Position numbers and translations under genes: made by a program. Shown one piece after another: positions 49,124-59,835 of a DNA stretch of 64,000 nt. The stretch is taken from positions 1 to 64,000 of the forward strand of contig WHVA01000123.1 in assembly GCA_015179125.1 (NCBI GenBank), read 5' to 3'. The notes beneath the pieces are model-generated. The model was not told the origin of the DNA, did not search any database, and saw only the letters and a program-made list of their open reading frames with translations. Every line of letters begins with the position of its first letter. The first letter of the stretch is position 1. The stretch is from Gautieria morchelliformis. Its lineage: Eukaryota > Basidiomycota > Agaricomycetes > Gomphales > Gomphaceae.

Positions 49124-52100
49124 GATGGTCGCCGTATCAGACGACGAGCAACCCAGCCTGCAAAGGCGAGGCTCCACGCCATGGTCTTCTCACTATGTAG
49201 CAGGCTTGATCCCAGCTTTTGGCTCACTCCGAAAGTGGAGTGTACTTTCCTTTTACGTGACAGCCACGGCCCCGACACCAGAATAGTATTTCGACACTTA
49301 TACGGCAGAGACGTGTCGATCAGCACTGGACCACGGGACATGTGTGCTCGTCATTGCTGACGTCAAGTATAAAATGTTGAGTTCTAGATTTGGCAAGGTG
49401 TCTATCCACGCTTCGACTCCAGATCGCATGTGTAGAGTGTGGAGTCTCTTCTAAACGCGTCATTGGTTACAGCTCCAGGCGCGAAGTCGTCATCGTCGGA
49501 GAGGCAGTGCATGGACTAATTTGCAGGCAATGTTGGCGGCCGGTGTATAGTGGTATGTAAAACGAAAGACTAGTATTATTTTACTAATGGCCCAACCCAT
49601 GACGACACTGATATGAGCTGGGGGAGGGTGCGTGGCGGGCTTCGTTTCCCTTTGGATCATGCATACAGTAGACCAACTTGAACAGGGAAGCAGACGAGGG
49701 TCACACGGCGCGCTGGCTCGAGAGATCGAGAGTACCACAATGACGTGTATTGGACGTATTTTTCACAACTGTTCAATATCCTACCCTCGATACCCTACAT
49801 GTATGGATGAGATTTATCTGCACATGTGCCACGCATTCCCGACTCGCCCGTGAAAGGCTCATTAATGGAGAAAACAATTGGAATTATCCACCAGGGAAAG
49901 GGGGCAAGTTATATAGCCATGGGAACTAGAAACGAAGCCACGGACAAGTCCACGGACGCTGAGAGCTGAGGCCAGACGAATAGATGGGAATCTCTTAGGC
50001 GCACCTGAGCCTGTCCTGCCGCCGCGCATACGGTTTGCTTCTGCGCTGACGAGATCCGGAAGAATGTCGGACACCAATATCTGCCGTTAAGCATGCGGAC
50101 TGCGCAGATACCTTGGACGACACGTTAAAGAGCCGGACGTTAGCCACTGGCAGGTCGCCAGGTCGCAATTCGGGATCATGGTACGGTGTCACCCTGCAAG
50201 CGCAGCTATACAGCCTAAACAAATCGAGAATCAAGTCATTCATGGCTCATCGTGGGTATGTTGGATAATAATCGACAACTTCGGCGTGATAAATTGCTAT
50301 AGAGAAGGTTATTCAGTGTCATAAATAGAGACCATTACGAAATGAAAGAACCTTGAAATCGTTTCTCTGCACAACCAATCCAGGAACGCAAGGCGCGGCT
50401 GCTGGAGTCCCTCCAGCTGGCCCGGCAACATTAAGCCTGTAATAGCATCAGCGTGGTTGTATGTGTGGTAGAAAAGATTTCACACACTGACGTCCTGCTT
50501 GACACCGAGCCCCACTCACTCCATATGGCATCTTTTATTGGCGGCGCATTTATTGCTGTCATGGCATTCACCCTTCACGCGGCCATTGTTGTTTCGGTTG
50601 AATGTGATCTGTCCTGCGCAGCCATCTGCGCCCCTAAGTAGCTGGCCTGGCACATGAAGATGAGTCGTTGCTCAGAGCCACGCAGCCACGCAGCAGCCCC
50701 ATAGACACCATGTTTTCTAGCATATATTCAAGAATCTTGCGTATCGAGGGCATTGGTTTCGACTTTGAGCATATTTGTAGCCATACTGGAGACCGCAAGT
50801 ATTGGCGCCAGACGTCTTTGAAGCTGGGCCCCTTCCAGTATCCAGGCTAAGTTGAACTGTAGAAGGCCTCGAGGACGTTTCCGGACATACCTGAATATCT
50901 TCCCATCAGGTCGAGAATTTGGCACTCCTAAGCCGAGGCTACGGCCCGTGGGGAAAATATGGCATTGTTAGGAACACAGATGAAAATTCTTTGAGAGAGG
51001 ATATCTGTCGATAACTAGCAGGAAACAACAATTCGTCCTAGGAAGAAGACCAGACGTCAGGATAATTAGGCATGAGTATAATTAAAACAATGGGCGATGT
51101 AGTAAGTACTGACATTCACCAGCAGGTAGAATACCATCAGTAGGTATTGTGGTGTTCGTAGGTAAAGCGGCGCTGGCAGTAGTCGTCTTGGTGTGTGAGG
51201 TTGTATTACTGTGCATGCTCGAGTTGGTAGGGTGGGGCATAGGTTGGGAGACATTGGAACTAGCGGTGCCGGTAAGTAAGGATGCAATACTAATAGTAAA
51301 GATATGCCGGCTACTGCTGGTTTGTATTTTCTTTCCTTGTTTACATATCGCATTCCAACAGGTCACTGCGATACGGAGCATTAGTGCATTGAAGGAACAT
51401 ATATATACCCACCCCTACTCACGATCAATGCCATGGGCTTGTTGGAAACGTACGATTGCACGTTCAAGGTGCTCCAGCCGCCGGGAGCTTTCTCTTCGAG
51501 TCTTCCTGGAATTCTGTGACCGAGTGCTGGGATGATCAGCTTCCTATCCATATTTGGCTGCTCCAAGCCAGTGTCCCGACTCAGCACCTGGCAAAGTACG
51601 GATCAGGATACCCTCACTGCGGGAAACGCCAGCTATTCAATGCCGCAATTACTAGAAGTGAAGAGCACATTGGCCGGTGTGATGAATGTGTGGGTACTTC
51701 GACTTGGGTACCACGGCGGAACCCATCCACGAATATACGTGCACGTCAACGTCAGTAGCAAGTTACTGTAAATCCGACACATAAATTGGTCCTCAGATGC
51801 TCGTGAACCGTCACATGGCAGTTCGCATATTTGTACCCTTGGGCATTTAATAAAGCGATTCGTGCACTGCCAGACTAGGACCTGGGGCAAATTTACTTAA
51901 TATCCCAGAGTATCGGAGCCTGCATTTGACGTACGTACCGAGTAGATACTTCTTCCTCGACTTCGCGAAGGACTCGAGGGAGTGTTCAGACGTTCGACGA
52001 TCAAGGTAGGCTTCAAGATTCAAATCGTGGATTATTAATATTCTTATTATATATGGAAAAGGAAACGACGGACGATTCGTGACCATAACGTGAACATCCG

Positions 52101-52365
52101 GATTACGGTACTTATAATGATTAACTTGCTGTGTACTGGCTGCGGTCTTTGTGCCCCGGTCACGGTCGGGCACATGTAGAGTGGGAGTCCGCGGACCAAT
52201 ATAAGGTGTGCTTAAAATAGTACCTAACTGGGAGTGCGCAAAACAGTTTGTGGAATGGACGGCTCACGGCGCTGAGGCCGCCAGGCAATAGGTTCCCGTC
52301 GGTATCAACGACTCAAGTTGGCGTCGGCTTAACCTCGTGAGCCTCCAGGGCTTTCGATACTTAGC
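49124..52365. other. Intergenic region, no gene recognised with confidence
   Basis: Several short frames only. 50525-50641 (+) encodes a 38-residue peptide, MASFIGGAFIAVMAFTLHAA ending ECDLSCAAICAPK: a hydrophobic leader followed by three Cys. 51587-51381 (-) contains EEKAPGGWSTLNVQSYVSNK PMALIV, which reads like protein but is not extended by the neighbouring frames. A Thr/Asn/Ser-rich minus-strand frame lies at 51381-51082. Confidence 0.35.
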
Positions 52366-53312
52366 ATGCTTCTACTTACCCGTCATTTGAGAAGTACCAG
52401 CGCTTATGCAATTATTGCGTCACGTGTGGCTCCTTGTGTATCCACTGCATTCACCCGACGGGCCGCACTCACTCATAAACTCCCACTTCCTTCTCGTACC
52501 GTTATTACTCGCAACATGGCTCGCTCAGCAGAAACGGCTTCCTTTCAGGTAAAAGGATATTGTGAACCTATGGTTGACCGTAATGTTCTAAACTTGAAAT
52601 GCAGTTCAATCACACCATGATACGTGTGAAGGATCCCAAAGTATCTCTTCAGTTTTATCAAGAGGTTCTCGGAATGGACCTCATCTCTGGTATGCTTGCC
52701 ATACATCCCTAATGCAAAAGAATGGTCTGATTGGGGTCTGATTGGGGTCAGAAAACAAATTCAGTGATTTCACGCTGTACTTTCTCGCGTTCGATCATTC
52801 AGGAGGCAAGCAGGACATGAAGGAGAAACAGGCGAATAGGACGAATCGGGAAGGTACATTCTCCCATCTCGATTCAGAATGATCACTATTGACGCGCTCT
52901 GTGCATTGTGCCTTAGGCGTCCTCGAGTTAACTCATAACCACGGCACGGAGACGGATCCTAACTTTAAGGGCTACGCCTCTGGAAATGCTGATCCTGGTC
53001 GTGGCTTCGGCCACATAGCGTGAGTTGATGTTCCACATACCTTTTTTATAATCTCCTACGGACATTCTCACAGAATCTCCGTCGATAACGTTGAAAAGGC
53101 CTGTGAGCGCTTCGATAAGCTTGGAGTGCAGTTCAAGAAGAGGCCTACTGACGGCAAGATGAAACACATTGCATTCATTTTGGATCCTGACGGGTATTGG
53201 ATCGAGGCAGGCCGCATATACTTTACATCCAAAAGAATAGCCGAACATACTCACCGTGATTGTTTTCTAGGTCGTGCCAGCTAGGCTCAACTTGGAAGCT
53301 GGGCAAGTATAA
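52366..53312 (+). CDS. Lactoylglutathione lyase (glyoxalase I)
   Basis: Six exons: 52366-52548, 52605-52689, 52752-52853, 52917-53019, 53074-53206, 53271-53312; 648 nt, 215 residues plus stop, phases consistent. Converts the methylglyoxal-glutathione hemithioacetal to S-lactoylglutathione. The vicinal-oxygen-chelate fold shows [64 protein letters not shown] and [15 protein letters not shown]. Metal-ligand positions are filled: His in FNHT (Gln in the human enzyme), Glu in VLELTHN, His in GFGHIAI, Glu in YWIE. The first 55 residues are Arg/Ser-rich and could be a mitochondrial presequence; a second Met (NMAR, residue 51) would give the cytosolic form. The last intron is GC-AG rather than GT-AG. 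A decayed copy lies 750 bp downstream. Confidence 0.95.
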
Positions 53313-54055
53313 GTTACGAAAGAAGGACGGTCAAGATACTTTTCGTATCCAGGATGTCTGGTATAGGCAGTTTACAGATGCCATGTACCGTAGACACGAT
53401 CCAAACGGTTTGATTCCACAGCGTGTACAGTACTTATTATGGTATAAATGTCTCATACCATATCGTGAGAGGAAATCATCTCCGCTGTACATGAAGCCCT
53501 CATTGTTTCCACTGACAATGTTATTCTCTTGATTAGGTTCGTCAGCACCGGACTAATCTGAATCATAAGTGCTAACTCAAGGTAACTCGTTACATCGCCA
53601 GAATAAGGAGCATTTTAGTATGTCTACTAGTTATTTGATTATTAGTCCAACTGAATCGTCTGCCCCATAATCGTCACTTAATTTGCCAAGTGTTGGTTTT
53701 CATCCATTTCGAGGACAGTCCACCCGTTTTTTTCTGTCAAATCAACTCTTCTAGCATTGATGCACTGCTTTTTGGATGTCCTGGAGCTGCTGGTCGATTG
53801 TCGGTGAGTAATTTGTGAATGTTTGCACATAAGTGCCAATCATCTGTCAGTATATGGAAAGGACGGTAAGACCATATTGTCCGTAGACCATCTCCTTCTG
53901 ATATCACATTACTATCAGCTATCACATTTCATTTATGAGCTCCCACTCGCCCACCTCACCTGCACTGCTTCGCCCACCACCCGCAATCAGTAGGAGCTTC
54001 CTCTCCTGGCCCTCACTCTTCGCTGAGGCATCATTCCAGGTAAAATCCCCCTATC

Positions 54056-54545
54056 CTTGATGATTCCTATCTCAACTCGCATAACATGCGGTCAATCATG
54101 CTATCATCCGCATGAAGGAACCCAAGATATCTCTTGAGCTCAATCAGGAGTGCGTCCTGATTAACATGTCAATCTCGTCATATAAAATTGTGTGTTATTT
54201 CAATCAGGAAGATCGTGGTCTCAGACATAGGGTCGAGTGTCGATGCGCGCTTTTCTTTATCTACATATCCAGGTTCTTCTTGTTGCACAGCTCACTCAGC
54301 CGGCGGTATGTGTTAGGCCCCAGACTATGACATATCGCACTCTGCCTGTGAGCACTTCATTTAAGCTTTGCCAAAGCGCGGTCCAAAAAGCAGGCTTACG
54401 GAAGGCAAGATTTAGAACATTTCATTCATTTTATCTGATGGGTATTGGATTGAGGCGAGCTTCATATATTACAAACAGAATAGCCGAGCATACTGGCTAT
54501 AATTTTTTTTTTCTAGATCGTGCCGGGTAGGTCGGAAGCCAGGTA
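54056..54545 (+). pseudogene. Decayed, internally deleted second copy of glyoxalase I
   Basis: Near 54000-54040: AEASFQ followed by a GTAAAA donor, as at the first gene's exon 1 end. Then NHAIIRMKEPKISLELNQE (54095-54150), parallel to [19 protein letters not shown]. At 54345-54440 comes a diverged CTGTGAGC(A/G)CTTC...GGCAAGAT stretch followed by TTTCATTCATTTTATCTGAT GGGTATTGGATTGAGGC, matching exon 5, and the downstream intron (AATAGCCGA(G/A)CATACT) with the TTTTCTAG acceptor. The exons carrying VLELTHN and GFGHIAI are missing. Not translatable. Confidence 0.85.
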
Positions 54546-55444
54546 AGTTAGGTGCGAATAATTCTCAAGAGTCTTACTCTATACCCAACTGTTCTGAACC
54601 CAGGTTATGGTGATTCACCGCAGGTTAGCACTACCCAAAAATCTCGATACCTGTTTCCAGAGCCTGGATATATCACTGGCTCCTCAGTTGGTCATCGCTA
54701 AGCTGTGTGGATCTGCCCCTGTCGGTATGACCTCGAATGGATCCATCCATAGTATCTGTGTCGTCGACAAAAATCTTCCCATTATTGCGACTCTGATTGG
54801 ATTGAGCACACCAGGTCTTTTGTCTTCATTGGTTTTGACACGGGCGAGCCGAATGTAAAATTCAGAGCAATGCCAGCATCATACGGAAATATATTGATCC
54901 GTCGTCTGATGATACTCGATTTCTATGCGGATAAAATATGGACAGCCATGTCCCCTATGCAACGGATGAGATCAACTGACGAATAAGGAATGTCATGACT
55001 CATTTGTAGGCTTGATAATTTGGACAACAATTACTAACGTGTCTAGGCAACTTTCCGCACAATCTACGACGCTAGAGCCCGCGTGAGCGCGGAGAAAAAA
55101 TAGCGTTACCTAGGAGGGAGCCCCGGCCATGAAATGAGGTCTGTGTACTCAGAGACGAGGATGCTGAATGTAACGCCCAGTGCACACCGTTGACTCGATG
55201 GCCCATCAAATAGTATGATCCGCCGGTGAGTCCAGACGGGCCTGATGCTAGTGATACTGATGTCTTGGCGACATGATACATATACATAGCTCTTTAACGT
55301 TTAACGTTTATGGTCCAAGCGGAAGACTGTTATGAGAGTGATGTCATTGATGTAGTACATGGTGACGTGTCAGAAGGTCCACCATCCAAATACTTAAAAG
55401 GAAACTGAAAGCTGAAAGAAACCACAGTCTCTCTGGTGGCTACT
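54546..55444. other. Intergenic region
   Basis: No gene recognised; includes the upstream region of the cupin gene. Confidence 0.5.
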
Positions 55445-56216
55445 ATGTCAGCTGAAACTACAAACATCCTGGAATCGTTGCCCTTCTCCAGACGGATTAT
55501 CACGGGCCACGATGATAATGGTAAATCGAAGGTATTGTATGACGACACGAAGGGTAATATCGAGTAAGCCTGAGTTCACTCGTACGCTGTGCAACTCTTA
55601 CAACAAATATTCAGAATTATGCCGAATGGAACTACCAGGTATTTGTGTCACGTACTTATTTATGAAGGCTGGGCTTGCGACATGCAGTTTGGACAGGTTC
55701 CACACTGTTTGGTTCACGGACAATGTCCCTGCCGACTGCTCTTCAGTGACAAATGGAGATCCAACGGGAAATAAGACATTCCGGGTGGCCAACGACGGTT
55801 CTGTACGTATTTCCCTTCTACTCCACAACTTACCTGCTAATGATGTGCGCAACTTCTGACCGAACCTTTTTCTCCCAGGTCTGCACGATCGTCTTTATGG
55901 GACCAGGCTCGAAAGCACCAATGCATCGTACCAAATCTATTGATTATGCCGTCATCCTGGAAGGGGAAATCGAGCTTGAGCTAGAAAATGGTGACAAAAG
56001 TATCCTGAAGACTGGGTATGTCCAAGATTTCTACTGGTTGTGAAACTAGAGGCTTAATAATTGTAATCCAGAGATGTTGTTGTCCAGCGCGAAACAATGC
56101 ACTCCTGGCGCAACCCACATTCGACCAACGTTACCAAGATTTTTTTTGTGGTCGTTGCTTCGAAAGGCACAGAAAGCGAAGACTTCCAATTCGGTAAGAG
56201 AAGCGATAAAAAATAA
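55445..56216 (+). CDS. Cupin-domain protein
   Basis: Five exons: 55445-55563, 55615-55638, 55688-55802, 55879-56015, 56072-56216; 540 nt, 179 residues plus stop, phases consistent (one 24-nt exon). Begins MSAETTNILESLPFSRRIIT. Small fungal cupin_2 protein: TVWFTDNVPADCSS, then GPGSKAPMHRTKSIDYAVIL EGEIELELENG (cupin motif 1, His in MHRT and Glu in GEIELEL) and GDVVVQRETMHSWRN (motif 2, with His). A metal site is plausible, but substrate and reaction are unknown. A GTAAGA at 56194 inside the last codons could mark a further intron with a different C-terminus. Confidence 0.85.
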
Positions 56217-56283
56217 ATGGTGGCAGTGTAAATACATAGTTTCGCGTGGTTGATGTATTATTTAAGCCTCAGGCAAGGATAGC

Positions 56284-56989
56284 TGTTGGAATACGAGCGA
56301 CGTCAACATGACGTCATTTACAAAAAAACGGTTTATTGGTTATTGCGTTGTACATTAGCTCCTTACGCAGTTGGGACCTGCTATCATCGCGCTTGATTCT
56401 CTAACACAACTGCGTACACCCCTTGCCTGTCGAGGCCGAAGTCGACACTCGAAAATCGCGCCTAACGAAAGCTCACTCATCGAAAGACACGCCTATCGAA
56501 AGCGTGCACTGTTGTTGAGCCTACCGAAAGCTCAAGTTTCGTCAAAAGCCACGCCTATTGAAAGTGTGCTAACCCTCGGAAGTTGCACCTACTGGAAGTG
56601 CGCCACGCCTAACGAAAGCATGCCAAACCGTTGATTGTAATTGTGCCTACCAAAAGCACATCGATTGCCGACCTAACGAAAGCCACACCTAACGAAAGTG
56701 TGCCCCCCCCCCCCCCCCTTCTGTTCATTCGCCTTTACTCTTTTGTCGTTGTCTCTTTGCCCGAAGCGTGGCAGGGCCACTTTGCAGAGGCTATAGAAGG
56801 AGATGATGAAGATTTTGCACTCTGAGTTTCAGGAGGTGCTTTGGATTGGACGCCGCTCGAGGAGGTGTGTTGGAATACGAGCGACGTCAACATGACGTCA
56901 TTTACAAAAAACGGTTTATTGGTTATTGTGTTGTACATTAGCTCCTTACGCAGTTGGAACCTGCTATCATAATGCTTGATTCTCTAACA
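56284..56989. mobile_element. TRIM: 706-bp miniature LTR retrotransposon
   Basis: Two direct terminal repeats of 123 and 122 bp (56284-56406 and 56868-56989), TGTTGGAATACGAGCGACGT ... CTCTAACA, about 95% identical, flanked by a perfect 5-bp duplication ATAGC (56279-56283 and 56990-56994). No gag or pol. The inside holds irregular CCTAACGAAAG(C/T) repeats, a C-run (56704-56720) and a plus-strand open end LPEAWQGHFAEAIEGDDEDF AL, stop 56823-56825, then GAGGAGG just before the right repeat as a possible polypurine tract. Confidence 0.9.
56309..56316. promoter_or_regulatory. CRE/ATF palindrome TGACGTCA in the left TRIM repeat
   Basis: TGACGTCA preceded by a second ACGTCA half-site (GACGTCAACATGACGTCA). 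The same arrangement is in the right repeat at 56893-56900. It is the known binding octamer of CREB/ATF bZIP proteins; function here is inferred. Confidence 0.6.
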
Positions 56990-59612
56990 ATAGCAATAGA
57001 AATTTGTGTAAAGCAACACAGTATTGCTGGGACCTATCTATGCCGGCCTTTGGACAGCAGCTAGCTATTGAATCCCATACCAGTAACGATATGGTACACA
57101 GCCAGAGCTTGGGGGTCACGTTGCGTGCTGTAACTTGTACATACTAGTAGTAGTTTTTTTTTACTGAGGAATTGGGATGGGAAGAATGGTTTTATTAGCA
57201 GCAAGGGAGTACTAAAATATATATGTCAATCCTGCGCAAATGACCGACTCAGGACTCAGGTTTGCAAGAGTGTTCAGCTAGCTCTTCCCAGGCGGACGCT
57301 ACAAAATTGCCACACCAATATTGAGCCATGCAGCTTTCGCTCCCGCGAGGGAGGGTTGGACGTCTGGACAGGGTTTGTCTGCACTCACATAACAGTCGGG
57401 AGCGCAAAAGCAGCCTTCGGTGTACACATGGGTATGTACCTCAGTGAAAGGACACTTCCCTGAAGTATATCTAACTACGTGTCCATGACTTATACAGTCT
57501 CGGTCATACATGACCGAGACTACTAAAGTCCTATTAGTCTTACTGACTGGAGCAGCGAACACAACCCTGTGTTCTAAGCTTACCGGCGCTACCCCAATAA
57601 TCCCAATATGGGGCTGTCGCGCGGGATGATGGGCCACAGGTTGTGTGGCTGGCTCTTCCCAGATCCTTTTGGTGGGCGTGGGCTTACATTGGAGGGCACA
57701 GATATGCTCCTCCAGTCACTTCATTTTTGTGCGCTCATTCTCACAGTCTCTGATAGAGCCTTTGAGATCCCTGGCCTCCCTTTTGAGGTCATGGATGGTG
57801 TTCGAAGTATGATCCTTTATGGCATACTTGATGGCCTTGGTCAGCCAAGGCCACGCCGTGTCAATGGCTGCGCTCACCTCTGGGTCCATTAATTTGACCC
57901 GGCCGGTGCTGGCAGCGGCCATCATGTGCGACTTGTACTGTGAGCATTTGACGCAATCTGCGGGGTGGACGGTGGCTATGCCTCCCATCCATCTCACGAT
58001 TTCCCAGTGCTCTGTGGTGGTCAGAGCCTTGAGGATGTCCATGGCCCCTTGCTTGGGGGCTGTTGACTGTGGTGCGGGATCCCGTTTACCATTGGCAACC
58101 CCTGAGAACGGCCATCACCAGGGTGTTCCCGATGCAAGGTGGGCCACCCAAGGCATTCCTCTCGAGGAAGTTGCCTAATTCATGAGAGCATGGCACAGAT
58201 CGAAGGTTTCATACAGCAGGACCTAACTGGGGCCATGGCACCTGCCCAATTAGGGCAGGAGAAGCTGCGGCAGGCAGCTCTGCGAGACCACAAAAGAGCT
58301 GCCATGACATCAAGGACCACCTGAGTGCAGCTAGACCAGGAACTGGCTGTTACATGGGGCCCTTCATCAGCAAACAACCCAGTCACCGATGTGACATTCC
58401 CGCAAGAAATGGGCCTTGAACCCCCACGTGATGCCCCCACCAATGACTCAGGTCTTCCAACAGACCCCCATGATCCACCTGCCCCATATGATGACATTAA
58501 CATGTCAGACGTGGGGACCAACGATCTCACCAGGGATCTTTATGAGTGATCCCTGAGTTGTTCATAGAGGGGGAGGGTGTAAATACCCTATTTACTGGCA
58601 TTGCCCTAAGGCAATGCGCACTACTGGAGTAATTAGATAATACCAATGGATCCTTATGAATCCACTGTATAGTTCTTGTGTGGGAACCACACAGCAGTTC
58701 CCCATCTTACACTAACCTTACACTGTCACTATGTAGCACATGGAATAACCACATATTCAACAAGTTCTGTTTGCCCTTGTGATGCAAGGCCTTAAGATCA
58801 ACATCTTTACACAAGCCCCCCCACCACCAGCCCACATCCAGCCACTTGCCTCCCCCAGCCCCTGCAAGCGTCCCTGTTCTCAAGTACTCTCCCCACTTCC
58901 CTAATGCCTACCTTTCCTTCTCCTCATCATTGCATGGATACAGCACATGAAGTGCACTTGCTCACTTATGAACCCCTCCTCTCACATGCACCTGAACAAG
59001 AAACTCGAGATCGAGAACAACCTCCAATGGCATGTATAGGAGCTGAAGGAGATGGTAAATTCACAACAGACAGCAGCAACAGCAAAGGCTGAGAAGGATG
59101 CTGCTGACAAGAATGCAACCTCAAGAAGCATCATAATGCAGCCTTCAAAATTTTCGATGCTCCCCTCACTAGTTACAAGCACAAGGATGACCTGAATGAT
59201 ATTGCGATGGCCCTTGAGCTCAAAGACAAGGGCACCATTGCGAAGCTTGTCACCTACATGAAGGCTCATCTAGACCACACCCCTGCCCTTGCAGATGACC
59301 CCACTTTGCAGGATTATACTTCACCAGCTGTTGAGGCTGCAAGTGCACAACAGGCCACCCCTGATCATGTTGCTGAGACCTCCTTCATTGACCCTGTGCT
59401 GCTGTAGTCTACGTCACTGTTCTTAGGTACTTACTTTTTTGTTGTATGCATGCATGGTTGATTTGGAATCCATGGCATTGACCCTGAATAAATCCTTGCC
59501 AACATGACCTTTTGTTACAAATTGTTACAAAGTGTGACCCCAGAATGCCGGCATCCTGTACCACATCCCGATCTCAGGATCGGATGTCTCTGGCAACGCA
59601 AACTCTCACTTG
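56990..59612. other. Retroelement debris, no intact gene
   Basis: Plus-strand fragments 58180-58549 (MAQIEGFIQQDLTGAMAPAQ, then after a TGA, TNDSGLPTDPHDPPAPYDDI) and 59130-59407 (PLTSYKHKDDLNDIAMALEL KDKGTIAKLVTYMKAHLDHT, a SAP-like helical segment common in agaricomycete retroelement debris) are broken by stops. A purine run AGAGGGGGAGGG leads into TGTAAATACCC...CTTTACA (58578-58811), a possible 234-bp LTR. Minus 58042-57716 (MDILKALTTTEHWEIVRWMG) is another open stretch without known motif. Confidence 0.4.
58578..58811 (+). repeat. Candidate LTR (234 bp)
   Basis: TGTAAA...TTTACA inverted ends, directly after the purine-rich AGAGGGGGAGGG. No partner copy is seen in the window, so the assignment is tentative. 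Confidence 0.35.
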
Positions 59613-59835
59613 TGTGGAACGAAGGAGTAAATAATAAACTGTTATATCACGATCTACTTGAGATCGTCTGCCTTTATATACAAAATATGATGTCTGTTAC
59701 ATTACTAATATCTTCGAGCTGCTGTGCCGATGCGATCCCGGTGCACCAGCAACCCGGAGTTGAGAGCGTTCTCGAACTTCCGGCTAAGTGCGTGCCGGCT
59801 CTGCCTTGGCGATGTCATCGTCCCGATTACTAACA
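59613..59835 (-). repeat. 3' LTR of the Copia element (223 bp)
   Basis: TGTGGAACGAAGGAG to GATTACTAACA. On the minus strand the polypurine tract CTGAGGGGGAG directly precedes it (59836-59846). Left flank is ACTTG; the matching right flank lies outside the window. A palindromic ATCTACTTGAGAT sits at 59651-59663. Confidence 0.95.

Noticed and set aside
52366-56216. Glyoxalase, cupin and nearby regulator as a biosynthetic cluster
   Set aside because: No backbone enzyme or other tailoring genes; the transcription factor is 11 kb away and decayed; repeats lie between.
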